NCBI GenBank assembly: GCA_023440865.1
Contig: JAEXRM010000048.1
Coordinates: 1-60,536, forward strand
Reading direction: 5' to 3'
Source of the DNA: Bacillota bacterium
GTDB lineage: Bacteria > Bacillota > Clostridia > DSM-8532
Length of the DNA stretch: 60,536 nucleotides
Part shown: piece by piece, positions 1 to 9,164 of the stretch
Numbering within the stretch: position 1 is the stretch's first letter
How the letters are laid out: each line of letters starts with the position of its first letter
Position numbers and translations under genes: made by a program
Notes under the pieces: model-generated
The model's input: only the letters and a program-made list of their open reading frames with translations
The model's database searches: none
What the model was told of the DNA's origin: nothing

Positions 1-103
1 GGCTTCCGGGCCACGGCAGCCGTTCGGTCAGGAGCACGGCAAGCAATCCTGCCGCCATCAGCAGCAGGGAAAAGGTGGCGATGCGATGATTCCGATTGGG
101 CAT
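1..103 (-). CDS. 5' fragment of an unknown membrane or secreted protein
   Basis: Only the first 34 codons of a minus-strand gene lie in the window. The reading begins MPNRNHR and continues into a run of hydrophobic residues (FSLLLMAAGLLAVLL), which looks like a signal peptide or first membrane segment. An AAAGGA ribosome site lies 6-7 bases before the ATG at 103. An in-frame ATG at 118 has no such site. Too little is present to assign a family. Confidence 0.55.
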   Translation of the reverse strand, partial: MPNRNHRIATFSLLLMAAGLLAVLLTERLPWPGS

Positions 104-205
104 GACAGTTCCTTTCATGACCGGGCGGCGGTCGCCCACCGGCGTGGGTGTGGGTGCCGAGCCGACTCCTCTTGATGATTCGTTTCGAGGGCTGGCTTGT
201 CTGCT

Positions 206-290
206 GCGTGACGGCCGCCCCGGTTGGGCGTTCCTCCTGAAACCCGGCCAGTCCCAGGCGTGACGGCCACCCCGGCTGTGCATTCCTTCC
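206..290. repeat. Imperfect direct repeat in the 104-439 gap
   Basis: Two copies of a roughly 32-base sequence beginning GCGTGACGGCC lie at 206-237 and 258-290, about 52 bases apart, and differ by scattered substitutions. They sit in the gap between the divergent fragment at the left edge and the GH29 gene. A short GCCC/GGGC hairpin follows near 406-417. I see no convincing promoter, RNA gene or coding frame elsewhere in 104-439. Confidence 0.5.
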
Positions 291-439
291 AATGGCAGAC
301 TGAATTGTGCGTGTGGCGCATATTGCCCCTGTCGCACGGGCGACGGATCGATTATCATACGGGGAGGGCTGGACCGCAAGGTGCGGCCGGCGACCGCAGG
401 TCCTGCCCGACAGGGCGTTGCCCCGGACAAGGAGAGAAA

Positions 440-1852
440 ATGGACAAGACAGTGGAGCGGCTGGTATCCGTGGTGCCTCAAGAGCGGCAGCTGGCATGGC
501 AGAGGCTGGAGTTCACGGCATTCATCCATTACGGCATGAACGCCTTCACCGACCGGGAATGGGGCGACGGCCGCGAACCGCTCTCCCTGTTCGACCCCAA
601 GGCGCTCGATACCGACCAGTGGTGTGAAAGCCTTGCCGCCGCAGGCATCCGGGCCTGCCTCTATACGGCCAAGCATCATGACGGCTTCTGCATGTGGCAC
701 ACGCGGCAGACGGACCACCATGTCATGAACGCGCCGTACGGGAAGGACATCGTGGCCTCGCTCGCCGCATCCTGCCGCAAATACGGCTTGAAGCTGGGAA
801 TTTACCTGTCCCCCTGGGACCGGCATGAAGCGGTCTACGGCATGGGGAAGCCCTATGACGATTATTTCTGCGCCCAGCTCGAGGAGCTGCTGACCGGGTA
901 TGGCGACATCTACGCCGTCTGGTTCGACGGCGCATGCGGCGAGGGTCCGAACGGCAAGCGCCAGGTGTACGACTGGGAGCGGTACTACGGGGTCATCCGC
1001 CGCCTGCAGCCCGGTGCGGTCATTTCCGTCTGCGGGCCGGACGTGCGCTGGTGCGGCAACGAGGCCGGCGACACGCGTGCCTCCGAATGGAGTGTGGTGC
1101 CAGCCTCCCTGCGCGATGCCGAGCGCGTCCAGGAGGCCTCCCAGCGGTCGGACGACGCCGCCTTCCGCGAGAAAACCATCCGAAGCGCCGACCAGGACCT
1201 CGGCAGCCGCGAGGTGGTGCGCGACGCCCGCGCACTCGTCTGGTATCCGGCGGAGGTGAACACCTCCATCCGGCCGGGATGGTTCCACCATGACAGCGAG
1301 GACGACCGGGTGCGCCCGCTCGACAAGCTGGTCGACATCTACTGCAAGTCGGTCGGCAACAACAGCGTGTTCCTGCTCAACGTGCCGCCGCACCGAGACG
1401 GGTACTTCGCGGCGCCTGACGTCGCACGTCTCCGGGAGATTGGCGACTGGCTGCGCGCCACGTTCCGGCACAATCTGGCGGAAGGGGCCGTCTGCACGGC
1501 GACCTCCGCTGACGGCGACCATTCGCCGGAGAAGGCCCTGACGGACGACGAGTCTTTCTGGAAGGCGCCGGACGGAGTGGAAAGCTGCCGGTTCAGCATC
1601 AAGCTGCCCGGAGTCCGCGAAATCACCCATGTGGTGCTGATGGAGCAGCTCCGGCTCAGCCAGCGGGTGGAGTCGTTCACGCTCCTGGTGCGGTCCGAAG
1701 CAGGCGAGGTGCCGGTCCACCACGCGACAACGGTCGGCTGGAAGCGGATCTGCGTTCTGTCCGCACCGGCGGTGACCGACGAGGTGATCATCCGGTTTGA
1801 TGCTTCGCGGGTGTGTCCGACCCTCCGGTTTGTCGGCCTGTACGGGAACTGA
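440..1852 (+). CDS. Alpha-L-fucosidase, glycoside hydrolase family 29
   Basis: The 470-residue product has the GH29 layout: an N-terminal TIM barrel with FIHYGMNAF near residue 35 and the nucleophile motif VWFDG with Asp163, then a C-terminal beta domain from about residue 330 resembling F5/8-type carbohydrate-binding modules. GH29 enzymes release alpha-linked L-fucose with retention of configuration. The ATG at 440 follows GGAGA; the frame stays open upstream but that stretch has no family similarity. No signal peptide is visible, so it probably acts in the cytoplasm on imported oligosaccharides. The MFS gene that follows could be a partner, but this is only positional. Family confidence is high; linkage preference cannot be read. 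Confidence 0.9.
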   Translation: MDKTVERLVSVVPQERQLAWQRLEFTAFIHYGMNAFTDREWGDGREPLSLFDPKALDTDQWCESLAAAGIRACLYTAKHHDGFCMWHTRQTDHHVMNAPYGKDIVASLAASCRKYGLKLGIYLSPWDRHEAVYGMGKPYDDYFCAQLEELLTGYGDIYAVWFDGACGEGPNGKRQVYDWERYYGVIRRLQPGAVISVCGPDVRWCGNEAGDTRASEWSVVPASLRDAERVQEASQRSDDAAFREKTIRSADQDLGSREVVRDARALVWYPAEVNTSIRPGWFHHDSEDDRVRPLDKLVDIYCKSVGNNSVFLLNVPPHRDGYFAAPDVARLREIGDWLRATFRHNLAEGAVCTATSADGDHSPEKALTDDESFWKAPDGVESCRFSIKLPGVREITHVVLMEQLRLSQRVESFTLLVRSEAGEVPVHHATTVGWKRICVLSAPAVTDEVIIRFDASRVCPTLRFVGLYGN

Positions 1853-2080
1853 CAGCCATCGGAAACCGGGGAAGGTCGAACGGAATGCGTCCCGAGCTTG
1901 CCGGTTCAGCAAATGAAGCGATTTCCGGTGCGGAATTGATTTGCCTTCCCCGATGACGCCGCATTCGTGATATCCTATACTACGGCGCGCCGGAGAATGG
2001 AGGCGTGCGGGCGGGTCGCCGGTCGGCTCGCGGATTGGAAGCACAGCGGCGCCGGACCACGCATCCGGCCGGAGGTAGGC

Positions 2081-3292
2081 ATGTTCAGGCGAGACTCGTT
2101 CCATCCAGGCATGAAACGCGAGGCCATCCTGCTGTTTGTCGCGATCGCCTTCATCGGGCTGTCGCAGGGCTTTTCCGAGAACATCTGGACGAACTACTAC
2201 AGTGTCATCGGCATGGGCACGAACGATCGGACGCTGCTCGAACCCATCCGCGAAATGCCGGGCCTGCTGATGATGTTCATCATCGCGGCGCTGTCCTTCC
2301 TCACATTGGGCCGGATGGGCGCGGTGGCGATGATCACGCGCGCCGTGGGCCTGTTGTCGCTGGCATGGTTCGTCGACGGGTTCAACCCGGTGTTCCTGTC
2401 GCTGATGGTCGTCATCAGCCTGGGTGATCACATCTTCATGCCGCTGCGCAACAGCATCGGCATCACGGTGGCGAAGAACGGCAGCGAGGCGCGCGTCATC
2501 GGCATGATGGACGCCATGGCCACCGTCCTCTATCTGGCTGCCAGCCTGCCGATCCTGTTCCTGTTCAAGGGGAAGGCCATCGGCGACTACCGCATCCTCT
2601 TCTGGCTTGCCGCAGGCGCCGCCCTGCTGGCAGGCCTCGCGCTCGCCGGCATGCGCACGCGCAAAACCGGAGAGGTGACCCCGAAGGCGCGGCTCGTGTT
2701 CCACAGGAAGTACTGGCTGTACTACCTCATCAGCTTCATCAGCGGCCTGCGCAAGCAGATCTTCCTCGTCTTCGCGCCCTGGATGCTGGTCAAGCTCTTT
2801 TCCCAGCCGTTGCAGACGATGACCCTGCTCAACATCGTCGGCGCCGTCACCGTTTTCTTCTTCAATCCATGGATGGGACACCTCATCGACCGGTTCGGCG
2901 AGCGCAAGCTGCTTGTTGGCGGCGGTCTGGTCGCATCGGCCATTTACGCCACCTATGCCGTGCTCTGCACGCAGAATCCGGAGAACGGAGCGGTCGTGCT
3001 GGTGCTCCTCGCTTTGAGCTACACGGACCGGCTTTCCCAGTCCACACTCATGGGCCGCGACATCTTCGTCAAGCACACGGCGTCGGATCCATCCGAGATC
3101 ATGCCCACATTGTCCGCCGGTGTGAGCATGGACCATATCGCCAGCGTCGTGTCCCCGATGCTTGGCGGGCTGCTGTGGACCACCGTCGGTCCCCAGTGGG
3201 TGTTCATCGCCGGCTCCGTCATCGCACTCGTCTATACGGCCATGTGCTTCCTGGTGCCGGGCAAGAAGGTGGCTGAGGAAAAGGCGGCCTGA
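2081..3292 (+). CDS. Major facilitator superfamily transporter
   Basis: A 403-residue protein with about twelve hydrophobic segments and basic cytoplasmic loops such as MRTRKTGE between the two halves and IDRFGERK in the C-terminal half, typical of MFS carriers. The ATG at 2081 is chosen because GGAGG lies five bases before it; the frame is open further upstream without a ribosome site. The substrate is not evident. It lies 228 bases after the GH29 gene on the same strand, so sugar import or export is possible. It ends six bases from the convergent gene on the other strand, leaving no room for a separate terminator. Confidence 0.8.
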   Translation: MFRRDSFHPGMKREAILLFVAIAFIGLSQGFSENIWTNYYSVIGMGTNDRTLLEPIREMPGLLMMFIIAALSFLTLGRMGAVAMITRAVGLLSLAWFVDGFNPVFLSLMVVISLGDHIFMPLRNSIGITVAKNGSEARVIGMMDAMATVLYLAASLPILFLFKGKAIGDYRILFWLAAGAALLAGLALAGMRTRKTGEVTPKARLVFHRKYWLYYLISFISGLRKQIFLVFAPWMLVKLFSQPLQTMTLLNIVGAVTVFFFNPWMGHLIDRFGERKLLVGGGLVASAIYATYAVLCTQNPENGAVVLVLLALSYTDRLSQSTLMGRDIFVKHTASDPSEIMPTLSAGVSMDHIASVVSPMLGGLLWTTVGPQWVFIAGSVIALVYTAMCFLVPGKKVAEEKAA

Positions 3293-3298
3293 TCCCCG

Positions 3299-5728
3299 TC
3301 ACTTCCGGACCATCCGGAACGTGCCCTTGATCCAGTGGCGGCCCTGTCCATAGGTGTCCGTGATGGTGCCCGAGATGGAACCGTCCGCGGCGACCGTGCC
3401 GACAAGGGTGATGTTCTCGATGCCGCCGATGACGATCGTGATCGTGCCGTTTCCGTTGTCGGTGACGTTTTCATCGGCGATCTGCAGATCCATGGTCAAT
3501 GGCACGTTCATGTAGGCGCTTCCCCCGCCCCCGATTTCGCTGTAGCGCAGGCCGTGCTCCACCTGCTGGATGCCGCTGGTGTGCTGGCATTCCTCGGTGT
3601 TCGTGTAGTTGACGGCCCATGTGCCGGCATAGGCGCCGCCAGCTTCGGGTTCCGGCGTTTCGGAGGGCGGCGCACCCACCTCGATCGAGAAGGTTGCGTC
3701 CGCGAGCACCGTGGACGGATCGCTTTCCTCACGCACCGAAACCGTACCCGTGAAGGAGCCGTCCTTCTCATACAGGTGCGGCATTTCCGGCAGGTTGCCC
3801 TGCATGGCTTCGGTGCCGTCGTTGAAATCCCAGACATAGAGCGGTTTTTCGATGGTGCCGGCCAGGGTGGTGGAGAAGTTGACGATGTCGCCGGCGGCGA
3901 TCGTGGCGGTTTCCGGGGAGACCGTGAGGCTGGCGTCGCCGACGACGACCATGTACCGGCGGAAATTGGTGTAGCTGTCCTGTCCGGGTTCCCGCTCGAT
4001 CGTGGTCATGATGCCGAGATCCGTTTTGCCTTTCGGCAGCGGAATGCAGGCGTATTTGCCGACGTCCGCGCCAATTCCGGATATGGAACCGGCCAGCTCG
4101 GTGCCAAGGTAGAAGTGGTAGGTGATGCCCTTCTCCACGATGTCGGGCGCGATCCACAGCGTGCCGGGCCCATCGGGGATCGCCAGGGCCGCCGCCGGAA
4201 TCCGCGTCCCATCGTTCAGGGCAGTCAGGAGGCTCGTGCCGGCGGCATCATACCCGGAGATGAACTGCATGGCGCGATCGGTGGGGAAGTACGGGTCGAT
4301 CTTGTTTTTTCCGCCGGTTTCCATGGCATCGAGCCAGACTTCCGTCACATAGGCCACGTTGATGAAGGCCGAGATGCCCATGTAGCCGAAACGCTGGAAC
4401 GGAACGGAATTGGCGTCGGCAGCGGCGGCGTTCAGGCCCGAATGGTAGGCGGCGAACGCACCGCCGGCATTGCCTCCGTTGTCCGTGCCGCTGGGATCGA
4501 AGGAGATGGCCCGTTCGCTGCCCGGATAGTTGGGGTCGCAGACGCGCACCGTGGTGCCCGAGATGCCGTAGATCAGGATGGCGTGTCCGACCTGGCTGCC
4601 GTCTTTCGGATCGTTTCCCCAAATCGCCATCATCTGGGGCATGCCGGTCAGCGACATCGCGTAGGCGAACGCATAAAAGGTGTTCCGGTCCTTTGCGCCG
4701 ATCGAGTCGATGTAGTGCTGGGCCAGCGGGGTGCGGTGCGCCGAGGACCGGTTGTGGCTGTAGTCTCCGTGCACCATGCTGGCCAAACGCTGGACGAGTG
4801 CGTCATCCTGCGTGAAGGTCATGGTTTTTTCGCGACCCGGCATGTTGTCGAACCGATGGGAGAGTGGCGTGTCCCAGCCGATGCGGCCGCTTTTGTGGTA
4901 TTTCCAGTAGACGATGTTGGCATAGGTCTGACCGGCGCAATGGCCGAATGGGTTGAGCCAGGAGCCGTTGTTGGGTGCCTGGATGTCGTCCCGTCCCGGG
5001 AGGAACCCGGTGTCGACATCGTCCATGATGCGGTCGGTCCGCACCTTGGAGACGATGATGTCGGAAAAGTGCGACGTCAGCAGCGTGATGGAACCGTTTG
5101 TGAGCTCGGTGGCCGGAATGCCCTCGAGGGTGCCTGCTTCCCGGTCGTAGTAGAAGCCCATCGCAAACTCGTCGTCCGACTTTTTGATGGGAATGGTCAG
5201 CCGCATCGGTACTTCGGCGAAGCCATGCCCGTTGTCGATCGTGATGAGCGGGGTGACCGGCGTGAACAGGTCGCCGAACGATTGCGACCGGATCTCCGTT
5301 TCCTTGATCTCAAAGGTTGTATTGGCCTCATATGCGCCGGCCGGCACGGCGAGGGTCATGCCGTCGAGGGTGGATCCGGCCTTCGACAGGGTCAGCGTGC
5401 CGCCTTGCGGGGAGAGGATTTCACTGGTCAGATGGGTGGCGGTGCCAAAAGTGATCCTGCCGGAACCGTCACCCGTGCCGCCGTCGCGGAACAGGAGGAA
5501 CAGGCCGATGAGAACGGCAAGCGCCACCAGGATCCAGGGAAGCTTGCCACCCTTGCGCGGTGGGCGGGGCGGCTGTCCCGGCAGGGGGGGCATACCCCGA
5601 CCCGGCGTGCGGCGAACGGGGCGCGATGGCTGCATGACAGGGCGCGGCTGCCCCTGCGCGGCCAAGCCGCAATGCGGACAGAAGGATGCGCCGGAAGGAA
5701 TCGGTGAGTGACAGCGGTTGCAGTTCAT
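3299..5728 (-). CDS. Zinc-ribbon, membrane-anchored protein with cysteine-peptidase-like and PKD domains
   Basis: This 809-residue protein has an unusual order. A zinc ribbon with Cys3, Cys6, Cys17 and Cys20 comes first, then a Pro/Arg-rich stretch (about 30-62) and one membrane segment (64-80). A beta-rich ZU5-like region follows (about 100-225). Next is a papain-fold-like block with Cys264 in FGHCAGQ, His382 in VGHAILIYG and Asp398/Asn400 in CDPNYPG. A PKD-type beta domain (WDFNDGT, near 620) and a C-terminal beta domain complete it. The zinc ribbon should be cytoplasmic and the rest outside. The peptidase assignment rests on order and motif only. A full Cys-His-Asn set suggests activity, possibly in wall or surface protein processing. 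GGGTG before the ATG is a weak ribosome site. Confidence 0.6.
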   Translation of the reverse strand: MNCNRCHSPIPSGASFCPHCGLAAQGQPRPVMQPSRPVRRTPGRGMPPLPGQPPRPPRKGGKLPWILVALAVLIGLFLLFRDGGTGDGSGRITFGTATHLTSEILSPQGGTLTLSKAGSTLDGMTLAVPAGAYEANTTFEIKETEIRSQSFGDLFTPVTPLITIDNGHGFAEVPMRLTIPIKKSDDEFAMGFYYDREAGTLEGIPATELTNGSITLLTSHFSDIIVSKVRTDRIMDDVDTGFLPGRDDIQAPNNGSWLNPFGHCAGQTYANIVYWKYHKSGRIGWDTPLSHRFDNMPGREKTMTFTQDDALVQRLASMVHGDYSHNRSSAHRTPLAQHYIDSIGAKDRNTFYAFAYAMSLTGMPQMMAIWGNDPKDGSQVGHAILIYGISGTTVRVCDPNYPGSERAISFDPSGTDNGGNAGGAFAAYHSGLNAAAADANSVPFQRFGYMGISAFINVAYVTEVWLDAMETGGKNKIDPYFPTDRAMQFISGYDAAGTSLLTALNDGTRIPAAALAIPDGPGTLWIAPDIVEKGITYHFYLGTELAGSISGIGADVGKYACIPLPKGKTDLGIMTTIEREPGQDSYTNFRRYMVVVGDASLTVSPETATIAAGDIVNFSTTLAGTIEKPLYVWDFNDGTEAMQGNLPEMPHLYEKDGSFTGTVSVREESDPSTVLADATFSIEVGAPPSETPEPEAGGAYAGTWAVNYTNTEECQHTSGIQQVEHGLRYSEIGGGGSAYMNVPLTMDLQIADENVTDNGNGTITIVIGGIENITLVGTVAADGSISGTITDTYGQGRHWIKGTFRMVRK

Positions 5729-5916
5729 GACGTCACCCGACTTTCATCGCGGCCCCCACGGCCGGTTCCCATGCGGACTGACACAGAGCGCTTCTCCGGC
5801 AGGAGAACCATAGATGCGGAGGCCACGGACCATCAAGCCTCCCTGCATGCGCCGCGCCTGCGGAACCGGCAGGGAGGAGGGCGGATCTTCCTTCTTCATT
5901 GTAGCATGCCGGAGCA

Positions 5917-6079
5917 CATCCGGTCATGACGGCGACCGGATGCCCACTTCCTGTCATGCCGGTTGCCGTGCCGGCTTCAGTGAACCGGCAACCGCATGGC
6001 ATGATTTCCTGCCATGCGGTTGCGGGATTTCGGGATATCCTGCGGCACGGCTTGAACAACCGGATTGCCGCAGGATATC
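5917..6079. repeat. Cluster of four perfect inverted repeats in the 5729-6140 gap
   Basis: Four stems are packed between divergent genes: 5917-5925 with 5934-5942 (9 bp); 5960-5968 with 5986-5994 (9 bp); 5988-6001 with 6010-6023 (14 bp, loop 8); and 6034-6047 with 6066-6079 (14 bp, loop 18). All are perfect. The second and third share bases 5988-5994, so they cannot form together. None is followed by a T-run, so they are not ordinary terminators. They end about 60 bases before the diguanylate cyclase start. Nothing else is evident in the gap. Confidence 0.75.
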
Positions 6080-6140
6080 ATGGTTGAAAACCGCTCCGTG
6101 ATGGAAAGAAGAAACTGACTGCCCGAACTGTGAGGACCGC

Positions 6141-7808
6141 ATGACGATTGATCTGCAAGTGCTCGCGTTGATGCTCGCTTATGTCAGCGGCCTGCTGCTG
6201 CTTGTCATGGCGCTGGCCCACCATGCCGTCCGTAGATATCCCGGTCCTGGCTGGTGGCTGCTGGCCAACTTGTCACTGGCAGCCGGCTATGCCGTCAACA
6301 TGATTCGTGATGTGCCCGCACTGCATGTCTTCGCCATCATTGCCAACAACCTGCTGTTCCTGTTGGCATTGTTCCTCCTTCGTATCGGCCTGTGTGTGTT
6401 TTTCGGTCTTGCGCCGCACTTGTCGGCACACGGCATGTGGTTGCTGATTGCAACCTGCGTGGCGGCGTTCTTCACGGTGGCGGTTCCGGACGAGGCCATT
6501 CGCATCGTCCACTTCTCGCTGCATACGGCGGCCATCTCGTTTCTGACTGCCAGAACAATCTGGCAGAAACGGCAGGCGGCCATCATGGGTTCCCGATACC
6601 TGCTCGGCGTGCTGTATGCCGTTCATGGCGCATTCTGGATTGTGCGCTCCCTGCCCGTGCTGTTCGGGCGCAGCGCCTCGCAATACCGCGCTTCCCCGTT
6701 CGCCACGGCCTTATACGCCTTTCAGCTGGCATTCGGCCTGTTGCTGACCTTCGGCATGGTCCTGCTGCTCAACGAACGGCTGGGAGAGGATAACCGCCAG
6801 GAGCGTGAAACCTTCGAAAAGGCGTTCGAAGCCAGTCCGGACGCCGTGCTTGTCACCCGGCTCAAGGACGGCGTGTGCCTGCGCGGCAACAGCCGGTTCA
6901 CCCGGCTGCTGGGTTATTCCCAGGAGGATTTCCACGGCAGGACGACGCTCGAGCTGGGTCTCTGGGTGGATCCCGACGACCGGAACCGGGTGCTGGCGAG
7001 CCTGCGGAGCATGGGGTACTCCGAGGAGCAGGACTACATGCTCCTGCGCAAGGATGGCTCGCGTCTTGCCGTGCTGTTCAATGCCAGTCTCATCACGCTG
7101 GATAATGAGCTGTGCGTCATCGGGTTCCTTCGCGACAACACCGCCCGTCACCAGGCGGAGGAACGCATCCGGCAGCTGGTCGCGCGGCTTGAAACCGAGA
7201 AGGGGGACGCCGTGCGCGACGCCCTCACCGACGCCTTGACGGGACTTGGCAACCGCCGGCACTTCGACGAAAGGATGCAGGCCGAATTCATGCGGCTTCA
7301 CAACGGAACGCAGCCCCTGTCGCTGATCATCGCCGATGTCGACTTCTTCAAGGCCTACAACGACAGGAACGGGCACCTCATCGGCGACCGCGCGCTGCAG
7401 CTCATCGCCTGCGCGATGCAGGGGGTGGTCCGCCGGGCAAGTGATCTGGTGGTCCGCTACGGCGGCGAGGAGTTCGCCGTCATCATGCCGGATACGGATG
7501 CCGAGGGCGCCATCCGCGTGGCGGAGGCCATCCGGAAGGCGGTCGGGGACATGCGGATCCCCCATGCGACATCGCAAATCGCCGCACACATCACGATCAG
7601 CCTGGGGGTCGTCACCGTCCATCCCGGCGAACGGCGGCATCTGGCTGCCGTTGTCGCCCGTGCGGATCATGCCCTCTACCGTGCCAAGCAGGGCGGACGC
7701 AACCGGGTGGCGTTTGACAGGGTGGAGGGCAGCCGGGGGGAGGAAGACCAGGGTGAGGACGGCACAGCTGCCGGCGTCTCCGTGGACCCGCCCGAAATGA
7801 CTTCTTGA
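6141..7808 (+). CDS. Membrane diguanylate cyclase with PAS sensor
   Basis: A 555-residue protein. Residues 1-210 hold about six or seven membrane segments, 220-330 a PAS domain (FEASPDAVLVTR, GYSQEDFHGR), and 350-520 a GGDEF domain. The active-site signature is GGEEF at 441-445, the form that makes cyclic di-GMP from two GTP. RASD at 432-435, five residues upstream, matches the RxxD inhibitory site, so product feedback is expected. The ATG follows TGAGGA and lies next to the hairpin cluster. The signal sensed by the membrane part is not recognisable. Confidence 0.88.
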   Translation: MTIDLQVLALMLAYVSGLLLLVMALAHHAVRRYPGPGWWLLANLSLAAGYAVNMIRDVPALHVFAIIANNLLFLLALFLLRIGLCVFFGLAPHLSAHGMWLLIATCVAAFFTVAVPDEAIRIVHFSLHTAAISFLTARTIWQKRQAAIMGSRYLLGVLYAVHGAFWIVRSLPVLFGRSASQYRASPFATALYAFQLAFGLLLTFGMVLLLNERLGEDNRQERETFEKAFEASPDAVLVTRLKDGVCLRGNSRFTRLLGYSQEDFHGRTTLELGLWVDPDDRNRVLASLRSMGYSEEQDYMLLRKDGSRLAVLFNASLITLDNELCVIGFLRDNTARHQAEERIRQLVARLETEKGDAVRDALTDALTGLGNRRHFDERMQAEFMRLHNGTQPLSLIIADVDFFKAYNDRNGHLIGDRALQLIACAMQGVVRRASDLVVRYGGEEFAVIMPDTDAEGAIRVAEAIRKAVGDMRIPHATSQIAAHITISLGVVTVHPGERRHLAAVVARADHALYRAKQGGRNRVAFDRVEGSRGEEDQGEDGTAAGVSVDPPEMTS

Positions 7809-7816
7809 AAAGGGAC

Positions 7817-7847
7817 TTGACATGGAGTCCGCTCCAACCGATATAAT
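7817..7847 (+). promoter_or_regulatory. MerR-type promoter of the DUF362 ferredoxin gene
   Basis: A perfect TTGACA (7817-7822) and a perfect TATAAT (7842-7847) are separated by 19 bases, two more than optimal. The spacer contains the dyad TGGAG-TCCG-CTCCA (7823-7836). Long spacers with a centred dyad of this type are the hallmark of promoters activated by MerR-family regulators through DNA untwisting. No MerR-type gene lies in the window. Confidence 0.75.
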
Positions 7848-7935
7848 GCCCTTCGACAAGAGCCGATGTCGGACGGATCCGCCCGGCGGGTTGCCGCGCG
7901 GGCGGTGGACCTCAACGATGACAGGAGTGTGCGTC

Positions 7936-9066
7936 ATGAGCAAGGCGAAGGTCTATTTCACGGACTTCCGGACACAACTCGGCGAAGGGCTTCCCACCAA
8001 GTTCAAGCGGCTGCTCCGGCAGGCGGGCATGACGGGCATCGACATGGATGGCAAGTTCGTCGCCATCAAGATGCATTTCGGAGAGCTGGGCAACCTGAGC
8101 TTCCTTCGCCCGAACTATGCCAAGGCGGTGGCCGACCTGGTGCGCGAGGCAGGCGGCAAGCCGTTCCTGACGGATTGCAACACCCTGTATCCCGGCAGTC
8201 GCAAGAATGCGCTCGAACACCTGGAATGCGCGTGGGAGAACGGATTTACGCCGATGACCGTCGGTTGCCCCGTGATCATCGCCGACGGATTGAAGGGAAC
8301 CGATGACATCACGGTGCCGATTCCGGGCGGAGAAATCCTGAAGGAGGCCAAGATCGGTCGCGCCATCATGGATGCGGACATCCTCATCAGCCTCAACCAT
8401 TTCAAGGGCCATGAAATGACGGGTTTCGGCGGCGCGATCAAGAACATCGGCATGGGGTGCGGTTCCCGCGCGGGAAAAAAGGACCAGCATGTCAACGGAC
8501 AACCGGTGATCGACGCGGCGCTGTGCCGTGGATGCCGGCGCTGCCTGCGCGAGTGCGCGAACAACGGGCTGGTGTTCGACGAGGCCACGCGCAAAATGTC
8601 CGTCAACCCGGACACCTGTGTCGGCTGCGGCCGCTGCCTGGGTTCCTGCAACTTCGATGCGATCGATTTTGCGGATTATGCCGCCCCGGCCGCACTGAAC
8701 CGGCGCATGGCCGAGTATGCCAAGGCGGTGCTCGACGGACGCCCCTCTTTCCATGTCTCCCTGGTTGTGGACGTTTCGCCGAACTGCGACTGCCACAGCG
8801 AGAACGACGCGCCGATTCTGCCGAACCTGGGCATGTTCGCGTCGTTCGATCCCCTGGCGCTCGACCAGGCCTGCGCCGACGCGTGCCTGGCGGCCCACCC
8901 GCTGCCGAACAGCCAGCTGTCCGACAACATGGGCAGGCACGACTTTGTGGACCACCACGACCATTTCATCAACTCCCGGCCGGAAGCGGAGTGGCGCACC
9001 TGCCTCGAGCACGCGGCGAAAATGGGCATCGGCACGCGCGCATATGAAATGATTGTCGTCAAATAG
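7936..9066 (+). CDS. DUF362 family protein with two 4Fe-4S ferredoxin motifs
   Basis: The 376-residue product has an N-terminal DUF362 domain (KMHFGELGNLSFLRP, LNHFKGHEMTGFGG) and an inserted bacterial ferredoxin module. That module holds two CxxCxxCxxxC clusters, starting at Cys197 (CRGCRRCLREC) and about Cys227 (CVGCGRCLGSC). A further Cys-containing stretch near 280 (SPNCDCHSENDAP) is typical of the family. These are putative electron-transfer or metallocentre proteins of unknown reaction, common in anaerobes. AGGAG lies eight bases before the ATG at 7936; an earlier in-frame ATG (7918) precedes that site and is unlikely. It is a single-gene unit, with a MerR-type promoter in front and a strong terminator behind. 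Confidence 0.85.
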   Translation: MSKAKVYFTDFRTQLGEGLPTKFKRLLRQAGMTGIDMDGKFVAIKMHFGELGNLSFLRPNYAKAVADLVREAGGKPFLTDCNTLYPGSRKNALEHLECAWENGFTPMTVGCPVIIADGLKGTDDITVPIPGGEILKEAKIGRAIMDADILISLNHFKGHEMTGFGGAIKNIGMGCGSRAGKKDQHVNGQPVIDAALCRGCRRCLRECANNGLVFDEATRKMSVNPDTCVGCGRCLGSCNFDAIDFADYAAPAALNRRMAEYAKAVLDGRPSFHVSLVVDVSPNCDCHSENDAPILPNLGMFASFDPLALDQACADACLAAHPLPNSQLSDNMGRHDFVDHHDHFINSRPEAEWRTCLEHAAKMGIGTRAYEMIVVK

Positions 9067-9114
9067 GCTGCCGTTGCCGGGCGTGAAAGATACAGCCCCT
9101 GTGCATCTCGGTCT

Positions 9115-9152
9115 GGCCCTGCGCGGATTGTGATCCCGCGCGGGGCCTTTTT
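9115..9152 (+). terminator. Rho-independent terminator of the DUF362 gene
   Basis: A GC-rich stem pairs GGCCCTGCGCGGA (9115-9127) with 9134-9147 around a six-base loop, allowing one wobble and one bulge, and is followed directly by TTTTT. It lies between convergent genes and serves the plus strand; there is no matching run for the minus strand. Confidence 0.85.
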
Positions 9153-9164
9153 CTTGCCGCGGCT

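Noticed and set aside
353..358. TATCAT as a -10 for the GH29 gene
   Set aside because: No acceptable -35 at 16-18 bases; too weak to list as a promoter.
1971..1981. TATCCT/TATACT as a -10 for the MFS gene
   Set aside because: A matching -35 is not evident, so the call would be arbitrary.
3335..5707. A 790-codon open frame on the plus strand opposite the zinc-ribbon surface protein gene
   Set aside because: It has no recognisable domain or signal, mirrors the gene on the other strand and is explained by GC-rich third positions. The minus-strand product has clear motifs.
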